Shown here: piece by piece, positions 33,904 through 42,078 of the stretch | Layout of the letters: each line of letters starts with the position of its first letter | Position numbering within the stretch: position 1 is the stretch's first letter | Source of the DNA: JAHRAW01 sp028066695 | Lineage (GTDB): Bacteria > Pseudomonadota > Gammaproteobacteria > Arenicellales > Poriferihabitantaceae | DNA length: 64,000 nucleotides | Assembly (NCBI GenBank): GCA_963457535.1 | Contig: OY734803.1 | Location: 372,001-436,000 of the forward strand | Direction: 5' to 3' | Program-made: the position numbers and the translations under genes | Notes under the pieces: model-generated | Told to the model about the DNA's origin: nothing | Database searches by the model: none | What the model saw: only the letters and a program-made list of their open reading frames with translations

Positions 33904-35160
33904 TCAGGGCTTTAAGTTGAATAATTTGCGCGCGGCCGCGAGCAATCCGGAATCGCCGTCGGCCTGCGCCCGGCGCAGCGCCTCGCTCGGGTGGTGCGCG
34001 AATTTTTTCGCGAGACGCCGCGCGAGTTGCTCTACCGCCTCGCGCGGGTCTTCGCCGCTTTCCATTCGGCGCAGCGCGCCGCCGGCCTCGGCGCGCGCCG
34101 CGTCAAAAATTTTGCCGCGCAATTCGCGAATCGCCGGCACCGATTCCAGCGAGCGCATCCAGCGCATGAAGCGGACGACTTGCAGGTCAATGATCATCTC
34201 GGCCTCGCGCGCCGCGCGCATGCGCGAATCGCGGCCGCTGTCCACCACGCGCCGCAAATCGTCCACGCAGTAGAGATACACATCGCGCAGTTTGCCGGCC
34301 TGCGGTTCCACATCGCGCGGCACCGCCAGATCCAGAATGCACATCGGCTTGTGGCGGCGCGCGGCTAGCGCGCGCTCCACCGCGCCCTTGCCGAGAATGG
34401 GCAGCGTGCTCGCGGTCGCCGAGACCACAATGTCGGCCCGCGCCAAATGCTCGGGCATTTGCGCGAGCGGCGCGCCGATGGCGCCGCCGCCGAGCGCGCG
34501 CGCCAGATTTTGCGCGCGCGCAAGCGAGCGGTTGGCGACCACCATTTGCGCCACGCCGCGCTCCCGCAAATGCCGCGCGACCAATTCCACGGTCTCGCCC
34601 GCGCCGATCAGCAGCGCGCGCTGCTCGTTCAGGCGCGCGAACACTTGCGCGGCAAGCGCGGCGCCGGCATAGGCGAGCGAAACCGGGTTGGCGCCGATGG
34701 CGGTGTCGGTGCGCACCTGCTTGGCGACCGAAAAAGTGCGTTGAAACAGCCGGTTCAAAACCTTGCCGGTGGCGCCGGCATCGGCCGCGGCGTGAAACGC
34801 GTCCTTCATCTGCCCGAGGATTTGCGGCTCGCCCAGCACCATGGAATCCAGGCCCGAGGCGACGCGAAAAGCGTGCTTGACCGCCTGGTCGTCGGGAAAA
34901 CGGTAGATGCTGCCGCCGAGCGCTTCGCGGCTGATGCCGGTGCGCCGGCACAGCCAGTCCAGCAGCGGGCGCTCGCCGGCGTGGCGGCCGCAGTAAATCT
35001 CGGTGCGGTTGCAGGTGGAAAGAATCGCGGCCTCGCGCGCGCCGCCGTCGGCGACCAGTTCGCGCAGCGCCGGCGGCAGCGCTTCGCGCGCGAACGCGGC
35101 GCGCTCGCGCAATTCCAGCGGAGCGGTTTCGTGATTGAGGCCGAGGGCGAGAAGATTCAT
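33904..35160 (-). CDS. hemA: Glutamyl-tRNA reductase
   Basis: First enzyme of the C5 pathway to heme: reduces Glu-tRNA(Glu) to glutamate-1-semialdehyde with NADPH. The product starts MNLLALGLNHETAPLELRER. It has the catalytic cysteine in AILSTCNRTEIYCG, the GEPQILGQMKDAFHAA helix, NADPH-binding LLIGAGETVELVARHL and the C-terminal dimerisation helices. From ATG 35160 it is 418 residues, the same as in E. coli. An in-frame ATG at 35172 would add four residues; neither has a clear ribosome site. Sequence further upstream in this frame is not part of the gene. It heads the hemA-prfA-prmC operon, and hemH at 46498 acts at the other end of the pathway. Confidence 0.96.
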   Translation of the reverse strand: MNLLALGLNHETAPLELRERAAFAREALPPALRELVADGGAREAAILSTCNRTEIYCGRHAGERPLLDWLCRRTGISREALGGSIYRFPDDQAVKHAFRVASGLDSMVLGEPQILGQMKDAFHAAADAGATGKVLNRLFQRTFSVAKQVRTDTAIGANPVSLAYAGAALAAQVFARLNEQRALLIGAGETVELVARHLRERGVAQMVVANRSLARAQNLARALGGGAIGAPLAQMPEHLARADIVVSATASTLPILGKGAVERALAARRHKPMCILDLAVPRDVEPQAGKLRDVYLYCVDDLRRVVDSGRDSRMRAAREAEMIIDLQVVRFMRWMRSLESVPAIRELRGKIFDAARAEAGGALRRMESGEDPREAVEQLARRLAKKFAHHPSEALRRAQADGDSGLLAAARKLFNLKP

Positions 35161-35211
35161 CGGGGATGTCATGAGTTGGCCGGCGGCGCGGCGGGACCGG
35201 CGCGCGCCGTC

Positions 35212-35217
35212 ATTATA
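35212..35217 (-). promoter_or_regulatory. -10 box of hemA operon
   Basis: A consensus minus-strand TATAAT in the 93-bp divergent region, 39-51 bp upstream of the two hemA start candidates. No strong -35 is visible. Confidence 0.5.
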
Positions 35218-35253
35218 ATAAAGGAAGCGAACTTTGCGCCCGGCCGGATTTGC

Positions 35254-35259
35254 TACACT
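35254..35259 (+). promoter_or_regulatory. -10 box immediately upstream of the TPR lipoprotein gene
   Basis: TACACT in TTGCTACACT, ending 6 bases before ATG 35266. If used, transcription would begin at or next to the start codon, giving a leaderless mRNA. The -35 is weak (CTTTGC, 16 bp upstream). Confidence 0.45.
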
Positions 35260-35265
35260 TTGCGA

Positions 35266-37047
35266 ATGAGGCCGATGGGTTTGCAACCGCGCTTTGACAC
35301 CGGCCGCGCCCGCCGAAAGAACGCGGCCGCGGGCGCATTGCTTGCGGCGCTGCTGTGCGCATGCGCGGGGCCCGGAGAATTGGCGCGCGACGGCGGCGCG
35401 GAGGAAGCAAACGCGCCGCGCGTGGAACTCGGCGCCGACTTGGTGTATGACCTGCTGCTCGCCGACATCGCCATGCAGCGCGGGCGCGAGCGCGTCGCGC
35501 TGGACGCATACACGCGCGCCGCGCGCCAAACGCGCGACCGAGCGCTGGCGAAAAAAGCGCTGCTGCTGGCGATGCACCTGAAGGCGCACGAGCGCGCCGC
35601 CGAATTGACCGCGCTGTTTGCGGAACTGGACGCCGAAAGCCGCGGACAATCGCCGGAGGCGGCCGGATTCGCCGGCAGCCGCGAGGAATTGGCGCTGCGC
35701 CTGCTGGCCGACATCGCGCGCGCGCACCCCGAACAGGAAGACGCGCTGCGTGAAATCGCCGAAATGCTGACAGAGCAGGCGCGCCTTCCGGGACACGCGC
35801 ACATTCTGCCGCGCTTTCGCGAAATCAGCGCACGCTGGCCCGAAGAAGCCGCGCTGCACTGGATCGCGGCATTGCTCGCGACCGAATTGGATGAGCGCGA
35901 GGCCGCGCTTGAAAGCGCCGATGCGGCGCTGCGCTTTCGCCCCGGCTGGGAAAGTCCGGCCATGCTGAAACTCTCGCTGCTGGCGGAAACTTCGGTCGCG
36001 GCGGTGCAGGATTTCGCCGGCAAGTTTTTGCGCGCGCATCCGCGCGCCGCGCGCGCGCGCATTCATTACGGGCAATTGCTGCTGCGCGCCGAATACACCG
36101 AAGCGTCGCTGGAGCAATTTGACAAGGCGCTGGCGCAGCGCCCCAATTCGCCGGCCGCGCTGCTGTTCTCCGGAGTCGCGCAAACGCGGCTGCGCAGGCC
36201 GGAAAAAGCGCTGGCGCCGCTGCGGAAATTGCTGGCCGCGTATCCGCAACATGATCAGGCGCGCCTGTATATTTCCGAAGCCGAACTTGCGCGCGACAAT
36301 TTTGACGCGGCAGACGAGGTGCTGCGCGGCATCTCCTCGCCGCAATACCGGCTGGACGCGCAGTTTCAATACGCGGCGGTGGCCGCGGCGCGCGACGGCG
36401 TGGACGCCGGCATCGCGCGCCTCGCGCAACTGCAGCCGGGCGGCGAAGGCGAGCGCGTCCGCATCGTCATGGAGCACGAGGCGCTGTTTCGCAAACACGG
36501 CGCGCCGCAGCGCGCGCTCGCCGTGTTTGACCGCGCGCTCGCGGAAACGCCGAAGCAGGCCGACCTGCTCTACCAGCGCGGCATTCTGGCGGCGCAACTG
36601 GACCTGCTGGAACTGCACGAGCGCGACATGCGCGCGGTGCTGCAACTGCAGCCGGAAAATGCGCATGCATACAACGCGCTCGGCTACACCCTCGCCGACC
36701 GCACCGCGCGACTCGCCGAGGCGCGCGAGTTGATCGCGCGCGCGCTGGAGTTGCTGCCGAACGACCCGTTCATTCTGGACAGCATGGGCTGGGTGCAGTT
36801 TCGCCTCGGCCGGCACAAGTCGGCGATCTCCTATCTGCGACGCGCGCTGGACATTCGCCGCGACGCCGAAACCGCCGCGCATCTCGGCGAGGCGCTGTGG
36901 GTCAGCGGCAAGCGGCGCGAGGCGCGCGAAATTTGGACGCGCGGGCGCGAATGGTCGCCCGACAACACCACGCTGCAGGACACCATCGAGCGGCTGTGGC
37001 GCGACGCCTCGCTGCGCGCGCCGGCGGCGGCCGCGCGCGCCGGGTAA
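35266..37047 (+). CDS. Tetratricopeptide-repeat lipoprotein
   Basis: 593 residues. The N-terminus has a lipoprotein signal: basic RARRKNAAAG, hydrophobic ALLAALL, then lipobox LCAC with Cys33 as the likely lipidated residue. The body is a series of TPR-like helical repeats, such as NSPAALLFSGVAQTRLRRPE and NAHAYNALGYTLADRTARLA followed by DPFILDSMGWVQFRLGRHKS. The last pattern resembles TPR lipoproteins next to lolB in pseudomonads and relatives. It probably works as an outer-membrane-anchored scaffold; the partner is unknown. Its TAA overlaps the lolB ATG (TAATG). The frame is open far upstream, but the antisense hemA occupies that stretch. Confidence 0.85.
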   Translation: MRPMGLQPRFDTGRARRKNAAAGALLAALLCACAGPGELARDGGAEEANAPRVELGADLVYDLLLADIAMQRGRERVALDAYTRAARQTRDRALAKKALLLAMHLKAHERAAELTALFAELDAESRGQSPEAAGFAGSREELALRLLADIARAHPEQEDALREIAEMLTEQARLPGHAHILPRFREISARWPEEAALHWIAALLATELDEREAALESADAALRFRPGWESPAMLKLSLLAETSVAAVQDFAGKFLRAHPRAARARIHYGQLLLRAEYTEASLEQFDKALAQRPNSPAALLFSGVAQTRLRRPEKALAPLRKLLAAYPQHDQARLYISEAELARDNFDAADEVLRGISSPQYRLDAQFQYAAVAAARDGVDAGIARLAQLQPGGEGERVRIVMEHEALFRKHGAPQRALAVFDRALAETPKQADLLYQRGILAAQLDLLELHERDMRAVLQLQPENAHAYNALGYTLADRTARLAEARELIARALELLPNDPFILDSMGWVQFRLGRHKSAISYLRRALDIRRDAETAAHLGEALWVSGKRREAREIWTRGREWSPDNTTLQDTIERLWRDASLRAPAAAARAG

Positions 37048-37691
37048 TGCGCGCGCGAAACGCGGCGCCGGCCGCGGCCCTGCTCGCGCTGGTCATGCTG
37101 GCGGCCGGCTGCGCCGCGCCGCGGCCGGCGGTTCGCGCCGGCGCGCCGCCGGAGGTTTTGTGGCAGCAGCACCGCGACAAAATCGCGGCGATTTCCGGCT
37201 GGCGCGTCAAGGGAAAAATCGCCGTGCAGAGCGGCAACGAAGGCGGCAGCGCGCGGCTTTTGTGGACGCGCCGCGGCGCGCACGAGCAAATAGAACTCTC
37301 CGGGCCGCTCGGCGGCGGGCGCATGCGCATTGAAGCCTCGCCGGGACGCGCGCTGCTGCGCGACACCGAAGGCGGCCGCATTGAAGCCGAAAGCGCCGAC
37401 GCCGCGCTGCGCGAGCGCCTCGGCTGGCGCGTGCCGTTCGGCGAGCTGGCGCACTGGGCGCGCGGCCTGCCCGGCGGCGCGCGCGAGGACGAATTGGAAT
37501 TTGACGCCGCCGGCCGGCTGCGCGCGCTGCAGCAGGGGCGCTGGCGGGTGCGCTACCGCGAATACGCGCGCGTCGGGGAAATGGAACTGCCGCGCAGCAT
37601 CTTCCTCACCGCCGCGGAGGAAGCCGGCGAAGACGCGTTCAGCGTGAAAGTCCTTTTGCAAAGTTGGAAGGATTTGCGCGTTGGCGACTGA
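37047..37691 (+). CDS. lolB: Outer membrane lipoprotein localisation factor LolB
   Basis: 214-residue outer-membrane lipoprotein that receives lipoproteins from LolA and inserts them in the outer membrane. The signal peptide ends in lipobox LAAGC (Cys22). The segment ISGWRVKGKIAVQSGNEGGS resembles the LolB core, followed by the WTRRGAHEQIELSGPLGGGR strand pair and the late PRSIFLT strand. Its place between a TPR lipoprotein and ispE is the classical gammaproteobacterial position of lolB, which strengthens a call from moderate sequence similarity. The start at 37047 overlaps the upstream stop. Confidence 0.9.
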   Translation: MRARNAAPAAALLALVMLAAGCAAPRPAVRAGAPPEVLWQQHRDKIAAISGWRVKGKIAVQSGNEGGSARLLWTRRGAHEQIELSGPLGGGRMRIEASPGRALLRDTEGGRIEAESADAALRERLGWRVPFGELAHWARGLPGGAREDELEFDAAGRLRALQQGRWRVRYREYARVGEMELPRSIFLTAAEEAGEDAFSVKVLLQSWKDLRVGD

Positions 37692-38541
37692 GCGCGCGCA
37701 GTCCGAAAATGGGAATGGAAACCGGGGCGGCGCGCGCCGCAACTGGCCGGCCCCGGCGAAGATCAACCTTTATTTGCATGTCCGCGCGCGCCGCGCCGAC
37801 GGCATGCACGAATTGGACACGCATTTTCAATTCCTGGATTTCGCCGACGAATTGCAGTTTGATATTGGCGCGCGCGGCATTCGCCGCATGGACCGCCACG
37901 ATTTTGAATTGCCCGATGACGATTTGTGCGTGCGCGCGGCAAAATTGCTGCGCGCCGAAGCGGGCGGCGGCGAGCGCGGCGCGGTCATCACCCTGCATAA
38001 AATTATTCCGCCCGGCAGCGGGCTCGGCGGCGGCAGTTCCAACGCGGCGACCACATTGCTCGCGCTCAATCAGTTGTGGAAATTAAACCTGCCGCGCGCG
38101 CGCCTCGCCGAATTGGCATTGCAACTTGGCGCCGATGTGCCGCTGTTCGTGCATGGAAACGCGGCGCGCGCCGGCGGAGTCGGTGAAAAGTTGACGCCGG
38201 CCGCGGCCGATGAAAAATGGCTGTGCTTGTGCCTGCCGCCGGTCGCGGTTTCCACCGCGCGCGTCTTTGCGCATTGGCGGCCCGGCGATACTGAAAAAAC
38301 CGCCGAGCAAAAAAACGACTTGGAAAACGCTGCAACCGGCCTTTATCCCGAAGTCGCCGACGCGCTGGCGCGCATGCGGCGGTACGCCGATGCGCGCATG
38401 AGCGGAAGCGGCGGCGCGGTCTATGCGAGTTTTGACACACGCGCGCAAGCCGAACACGCCGCCGCGCAATTGCCGGAAATTCCCTCGGTAATCACCCGCT
38501 CGCGCAACATTCATCCGCTGCGCGATTTGCCGCCGGCATAA
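37681..38541 (+). CDS. ispE: 4-diphosphocytidyl-2-C-methyl-D-erythritol kinase
   Basis: GHMP kinase of the non-mevalonate (MEP) isoprenoid pathway. The substrate motif PAPAKINLYLHV is near the N-terminus, and the ATP-binding GHMP motif is IIPPGSGLGGGSSNAATTLL. GADVPLFVHGNAAR and the C-terminal ARMSGSGGAVYASF complete the family. The start is an unusual TTG at 37681 because no in-frame ATG or GTG precedes the conserved region. GGAAGGA at 37666-37672 gives a good ribosome site. The gene overlaps lolB by 11 bp. From this TTG the protein is 286 residues, close to the usual 280-290. Confidence 0.95.
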   Translation: MATERAQSENGNGNRGGARRNWPAPAKINLYLHVRARRADGMHELDTHFQFLDFADELQFDIGARGIRRMDRHDFELPDDDLCVRAAKLLRAEAGGGERGAVITLHKIIPPGSGLGGGSSNAATTLLALNQLWKLNLPRARLAELALQLGADVPLFVHGNAARAGGVGEKLTPAAADEKWLCLCLPPVAVSTARVFAHWRPGDTEKTAEQKNDLENAATGLYPEVADALARMRRYADARMSGSGGAVYASFDTRAQAEHAAAQLPEIPSVITRSRNIHPLRDLPPA

Positions 38542-38545
38542 CTCT

Positions 38546-39511
38546 CTATTCGTCGGTGAACTTTTCGCCGAGTCGGTGGCGCGCCGCATACAGGCACAAA
38601 AAATCGTAGGCGAGGGTCGCGGCGAGCAGCGCGGTTACTTCGGCGTGATCAAACGGCGGCGACACTTCCACCACATCCATGCCGACCAAATTGACGCCGC
38701 GCAGCGCGCGCACCGTTTGCAGCGCCTGCGCCGAACTCAGGCCGCCGCAGACCGGCGTGCCGGTGCCGGGCGCGAACGCCGGATCCACGCAGTCTATGTC
38801 AAAGGTGAGGTAGGTCTTGTGCTCGCCGAGGATGTCGCGCAGCGCGGCGGCCAGCGCGGCCGCGCCATGCGCCTGCACCCAGTCGGCGTCAAAGATGTGA
38901 AAACCGAGCGTCGCGTCGTTGGTGGTGCGAATGCCGACCTGCGCCGAGCGCCGCGGATCAACCAGCCCCTCCTTGACCGCGTGAAAAAACATCGTGCCGT
39001 GATCCACCCGCCCCTCCTCGTCCTCCCAGGTGTCGGTGTGCGCGTCAAAGTGCAGCAGCGACAACTTGCCGTGCTTCGCCGCGTGCGCGCGCAAAATCGG
39101 CAGCGTGATGAAGTGGTCGCCGCCGAGCGCGAGCATCGCCGCGCCGCCGTCCAAAATGCCGCGCGCATGCGCTTCTATCGCCGCAGGAATGGTTTCCGGG
39201 CGGCCGTGATCGAAATAACAGTCGCCGCAGTCGGCGGTTTTCAGAATTTCAAACGGGTCAAACTCCCACGGCCAGTTTCGCTGCCACGCCACCTCGGTGG
39301 AAGCGGCGCGAATCGCGCGCGGGCCGAGGCGCGCGCCGGGCCGGTTGGTGGTGGCGACATCAAACGGCACGCCGGTAATCGCGACATCGGCGCCTTTCGG
39401 GTCCTTGGAATACTTGCGCCGCGCAAAACTCAGCACGCCCGAATAGTTCGGCTCCGAGCGCAGGCCGGTCAGGGTTTTGGCGGTGATCGCGTCGTCGATT
39501 TTATTTGGCAT
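38546..39511 (-). CDS. speB: Agmatinase / ureohydrolase family
   Basis: 321-residue binuclear manganese ureohydrolase; agmatinase would convert agmatine to putrescine and urea. Metal ligands appear in order: GGDHFITLPILR, LHFDAHTDTWED and TFDIDCVDPAFAPGTGTP. The TNRPGARLGPRAIRAAS segment near the N-terminus and GGLSSAQALQTVRALRG match the agmatinase subgroup better than arginase. Guanidinobutyrase or related amidinohydrolases share these motifs, so substrate is not certain. The ATG at 39511 (MPNKIDDAI) was preferred over a frame extension that runs into the promoter. Convergent with ispE, with only 4 bp between stops. Confidence 0.85.
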   Translation of the reverse strand: MPNKIDDAITAKTLTGLRSEPNYSGVLSFARRKYSKDPKGADVAITGVPFDVATTNRPGARLGPRAIRAASTEVAWQRNWPWEFDPFEILKTADCGDCYFDHGRPETIPAAIEAHARGILDGGAAMLALGGDHFITLPILRAHAAKHGKLSLLHFDAHTDTWEDEEGRVDHGTMFFHAVKEGLVDPRRSAQVGIRTTNDATLGFHIFDADWVQAHGAAALAAALRDILGEHKTYLTFDIDCVDPAFAPGTGTPVCGGLSSAQALQTVRALRGVNLVGMDVVEVSPPFDHAEVTALLAATLAYDFLCLYAARHRLGEKFTDE

Positions 39512-39531
39512 GTTTCTGCGGGCGCCGGCGG

Positions 39532-39537
39532 ATTGTA
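39532..39537 (-). promoter_or_regulatory. -10 box of the agmatinase gene
   Basis: Minus-strand TACAAT in GCTACAATC, 20 bp upstream of the start codon, giving a leader of about 14 nt. No good -35. Confidence 0.5.
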
Positions 39538-39563
39538 GCATGCGCCCTCTCCTTCACCACCTA

Positions 39564-39592
39564 TTGACAATTCGCGCCGCGCCCGGCACAAT
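39564..39592 (+). promoter_or_regulatory. Promoter of tRNA-Gln (and possibly prs)
   Basis: A perfect TTGACA (39564-39569), 17-bp spacer and CACAAT (39587-39592), followed by a GC-rich discriminator as expected for stable RNA promoters. It lies 67 bp before the tRNA. Confidence 0.65.
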
Positions 39593-39659
39593 ACGCCCCC
39601 GAACGGCCCGCGGCGCGCGGGTTTTCGCACATCATCCCATTCACCACCACTCATCCCAT

Positions 39660-39736
39660 TGGGGCGTAGCCAAGCGGCCTAAGGCACCGGATTTTGATTC
39701 CGGCATTCGGAGGTTCGAATCCTCCCGCCCCAGCCA
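39660..39736 (+). tRNA. tRNA-Gln (anticodon TTG)
   Basis: A complete cloverleaf can be drawn. The acceptor stem is TGGGGCG with CGCCCCA, the anticodon stem CCGGA/TCCGG encloses loop TTTTGAT (anticodon TTG, reading CAA/CAG), and the T arm GGAGG-TTCGAAT-CCTCC is perfect. Discriminator G is followed by an encoded CCA (39734-39736). A tRNA-Gln between ispE and prs is a known gammaproteobacterial arrangement. Confidence 0.97.
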
Positions 39737-39769
39737 CGCCCCAGCACTCCCTCAACCCCGGGCAACGGC

Positions 39770-40720
39770 GTGTCACCAGAGAATCTGTCGGTTTTCAGCG
39801 GCAACGCCAATCCCGAACTGGCGCGGGAGGTGGCGCAGCGCCTCGGCATTCCGCTCGGGCGCGCGCTGGTCGGCAAGTTCAGCGACGGCGAAATCAACGT
39901 GGAGGTGATGGAAAATGTGCGCGGGCAGGATGTGTTTGTCATTCAGCCGACCTGCGCGCCGAGCAACGACAACCTGATGGAGTTGCTGGTGATGCTGGAC
40001 GCGGTCAAGCGCTCTTCGGCGGCGCGCATCACCGCGGTGGTGCCGTATTTCGGCTACGCGCGCCAGGACCGCCGCCCGCGCACCGCGCGCGTCGCCATCT
40101 CGGCGAAACTCGCGGCCGAGATGATCAGCGTAGCCGGCGCGAACCGCGTGCTGACCATAGATTTGCATGCCGACCAAATTCAGGGGTTTTTCGACATACC
40201 GACCGACAACATTTACGCATCGCCGGTGTTAATGAGCGAAGTGTGGCGCCGGCAACTGCCCGACCCGGTGGTGGTGTCGCCCGATGTGGGCGGCGTGGTG
40301 CGCGCGCGCGCGCTGGCGAAACAACTCCAGACCGAACTTGCGATCATCGACAAACGCCGACCGAGCGCGAACCAGGCGAAAGTGATGCACATCATCGGCG
40401 AGGTGGACCAAAGGTCGTGCATTTTGATAGACGATATGGTGGACACCGCGAACACTTTGTGCGAGGCCGCAACCGCGCTGAAAGCGCGCGGCGCGGTCAA
40501 AGTGCTGGCCTGCTGCACGCACCCGGTGCTGTCCGGCGGCGCGGTCGCGCGCATCGCCGAATCGCAACTCGACGAATTGCTGGTGACCAATTCCATCCCG
40601 CTGCGCGAAGACGCGCGCGAATGCAAGATGATTCGGCAGTCCAGTGTGGCCGAATTGCTGGCGGAATCCATCCGCCGCATCGCCACCGGGGATTCCATCA
40701 GCAGCCTTTTTATTGATTAA
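39770..40720 (+). CDS. prs: Ribose-phosphate pyrophosphokinase
   Basis: 316-residue PRPP synthetase supplying nucleotides, histidine, tryptophan and NAD synthesis. Motifs: FSGNANPELAREVAQRLGI, KFSDGEINVEVMENVRGQDV, VVPYFGYARQDRRPR, DLHADQIQGFFDIPTDN and the PRPP-binding loop CILIDDMVDTANTLCEAA. The start is GTG at 39770 (VSPENLSVFSG); the ATG-less N-terminus matches the family without extension. Located 33 bp after tRNA-Gln and followed 18 bp later by rplY. Confidence 0.97.
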   Translation: MSPENLSVFSGNANPELAREVAQRLGIPLGRALVGKFSDGEINVEVMENVRGQDVFVIQPTCAPSNDNLMELLVMLDAVKRSSAARITAVVPYFGYARQDRRPRTARVAISAKLAAEMISVAGANRVLTIDLHADQIQGFFDIPTDNIYASPVLMSEVWRRQLPDPVVVSPDVGGVVRARALAKQLQTELAIIDKRRPSANQAKVMHIIGEVDQRSCILIDDMVDTANTLCEAATALKARGAVKVLACCTHPVLSGGAVARIAESQLDELLVTNSIPLREDARECKMIRQSSVAELLAESIRRIATGDSISSLFID

Positions 40721-40738
40721 CCCGATTAGGAGCAAAAC

Positions 40739-41431
40739 ATGAGCGATCAATTTGAATTAATCGCGCGCAAACGCGCGCGTTCCGGCACCGCGCTGGTGCG
40801 CCGCCTGCGGCGCGAGGGCGACGTGCCGGCGGTGCTGTACGGCGGCGGCAAGGAAAACTTGATCATCGCCATCAACCACGACGTGCTGTTCCACAGCCTC
40901 GAGCGCGAAGAATTTCACTCGGCGATCATCGTCATCAACACCGACGGAAACCGCGAGCAGGCGATTTTGCGCGATGTGGTCCGCCACCCGCACAAGAACG
41001 CGATTCTGCACGCCGACTTTCAGCGCGTGGAAGAGTCAAAGATCCTGACCATGTCGCTGCCGATTCACTTCACCGGCGAAAGCGAATGCGTCGGCGTGCG
41101 CATGTCGGGCGGCATCATCTCGCACCTGATGACCGAGGTGGAAATTTCCTGCCTGCCGAAAGACCTGCCGGAATCGCTGTCGCTGGATGTCGCCGCCCTG
41201 GACCTGCACGACTCGCTGCACCTGTCCGACATCAAACTGCCCGAAGGCGTCCAAATCACCTCGCTGATGCACGATGTGAACAAAGAGCACGACCACGCGG
41301 TGGTCGCGGTGCTGCCGCCGAAGGTCAGTCTGGCCGAGGAGGAAGAGGAGGCGAAAGCGGCCGAAGGCGAAGAAGCCGAAGCGCCGGCCGAAGGCGAGCC
41401 CGGCGGCGACGCCGGCGGAAAGGAAGCCTGA
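40739..41431 (+). CDS. rplY: 50S ribosomal protein L25 (Ctc/TL5 long form)
   Basis: 230 residues, so the two-domain Ctc/TL5 form rather than the 94-residue E. coli L25. The N-terminal 5S rRNA-binding part has GTALVRRLRREGDVPAVLYG and HPHKNAILHADFQRV; the C-terminal beta domain has CVGVRMSGGIISHLMTEVEI and DLPESLSLDVAALDLHDSLH. The tail is Glu/Ala-rich (about 30 residues) and probably disordered. A TAGGAG ribosome site precedes the ATG. The prs-rplY-pth-ychF order is conserved in many proteobacteria. Confidence 0.95.
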   Translation: MSDQFELIARKRARSGTALVRRLRREGDVPAVLYGGGKENLIIAINHDVLFHSLEREEFHSAIIVINTDGNREQAILRDVVRHPHKNAILHADFQRVEESKILTMSLPIHFTGESECVGVRMSGGIISHLMTEVEISCLPKDLPESLSLDVAALDLHDSLHLSDIKLPEGVQITSLMHDVNKEHDHAVVAVLPPKVSLAEEEEEAKAAEGEEAEAPAEGEPGGDAGGKEA

Positions 41432-41457
41432 GGGCGCGCCCGCCCGGTATCGCGGCG

Positions 41458-42078
41458 GTGAAACCGGGCGGCATCGCGCTGGTCGCCGGGCTTGGCAACC
41501 CCGGCGCGCGCTACGCGCCGACGCGCCACAACGCCGGCTTCTGGTTCATCGAGCGGCTGCGGCGCGAATGGGATTTTGATTTGGCGCGCCAGTCGCGCTT
41601 TCAGGCGGAGACCGGCGCGGCGCGCGTCGCCGGGCGCGCGCTGCGCGTGATAAAGCCGGACACCTTTATGAACCTGAGCGGCGGCGCGCTCGCGCCGTTC
41701 GCCTCGTTCTACCGCATCGCGCCGCCGGAAATTTTGGTCGTGCATGACGAGGTGGATTTGCCGCCCGGCGCGGCGCGGCTGAAGCGCGGCGGCGGGCACG
41801 GCGGCCACAACGGCCTGCGCGACATCATCGCGCGGCTCGGCAGCGCCGACTTCGCGCGGCTGCGCATCGGCGTCGGGCATCCGGGAACGGCGCGCGAGGT
41901 TTCCTCGTATGTGCTGCATCCGCCCGGCGCCGATGACCTGGCGCAAATTGAAAACGCGATTGAGCGCGCGCTCGGCGTGTTCGGCGAAGTCGCCGCCGGC
42001 GAATTTGACGCGGCCGCGAACAAACTGCACACCGCCGAAGGCGCGCCGCATGGCCGGTGCGCCCCGGGCATGAACTGA
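41458..42078 (+). CDS. pth: Peptidyl-tRNA hydrolase
   Basis: 206-residue enzyme that frees tRNA from dropped-off peptidyl-tRNA. Motifs: ALVAGLGNPGARYAPTRHNA with the catalytic His, IKPDTFMNLSGGALAPFASF, VVHDEVDLPPGAARLKRGGG, then HGGHNGLRDIIARLGSADFA and RIGVGHPG. The start is GTG at 41458, directly before the conserved region; the frame continues upstream inside rplY without homology. It ends in a TGATG overlap with ychF. Confidence 0.96.
   Translation: MKPGGIALVAGLGNPGARYAPTRHNAGFWFIERLRREWDFDLARQSRFQAETGAARVAGRALRVIKPDTFMNLSGGALAPFASFYRIAPPEILVVHDEVDLPPGAARLKRGGGHGGHNGLRDIIARLGSADFARLRIGVGHPGTAREVSSYVLHPPGADDLAQIENAIERALGVFGEVAAGEFDAAANKLHTAEGAPHGRCAPGMN

Noticed and set aside
35173..36882. 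A 570-residue N-terminal extension of hemA on the - strand
   Set aside because: It runs antisense to the TPR lipoprotein gene, has no homology, and GluTR begins normally at MNLLALGLNH.
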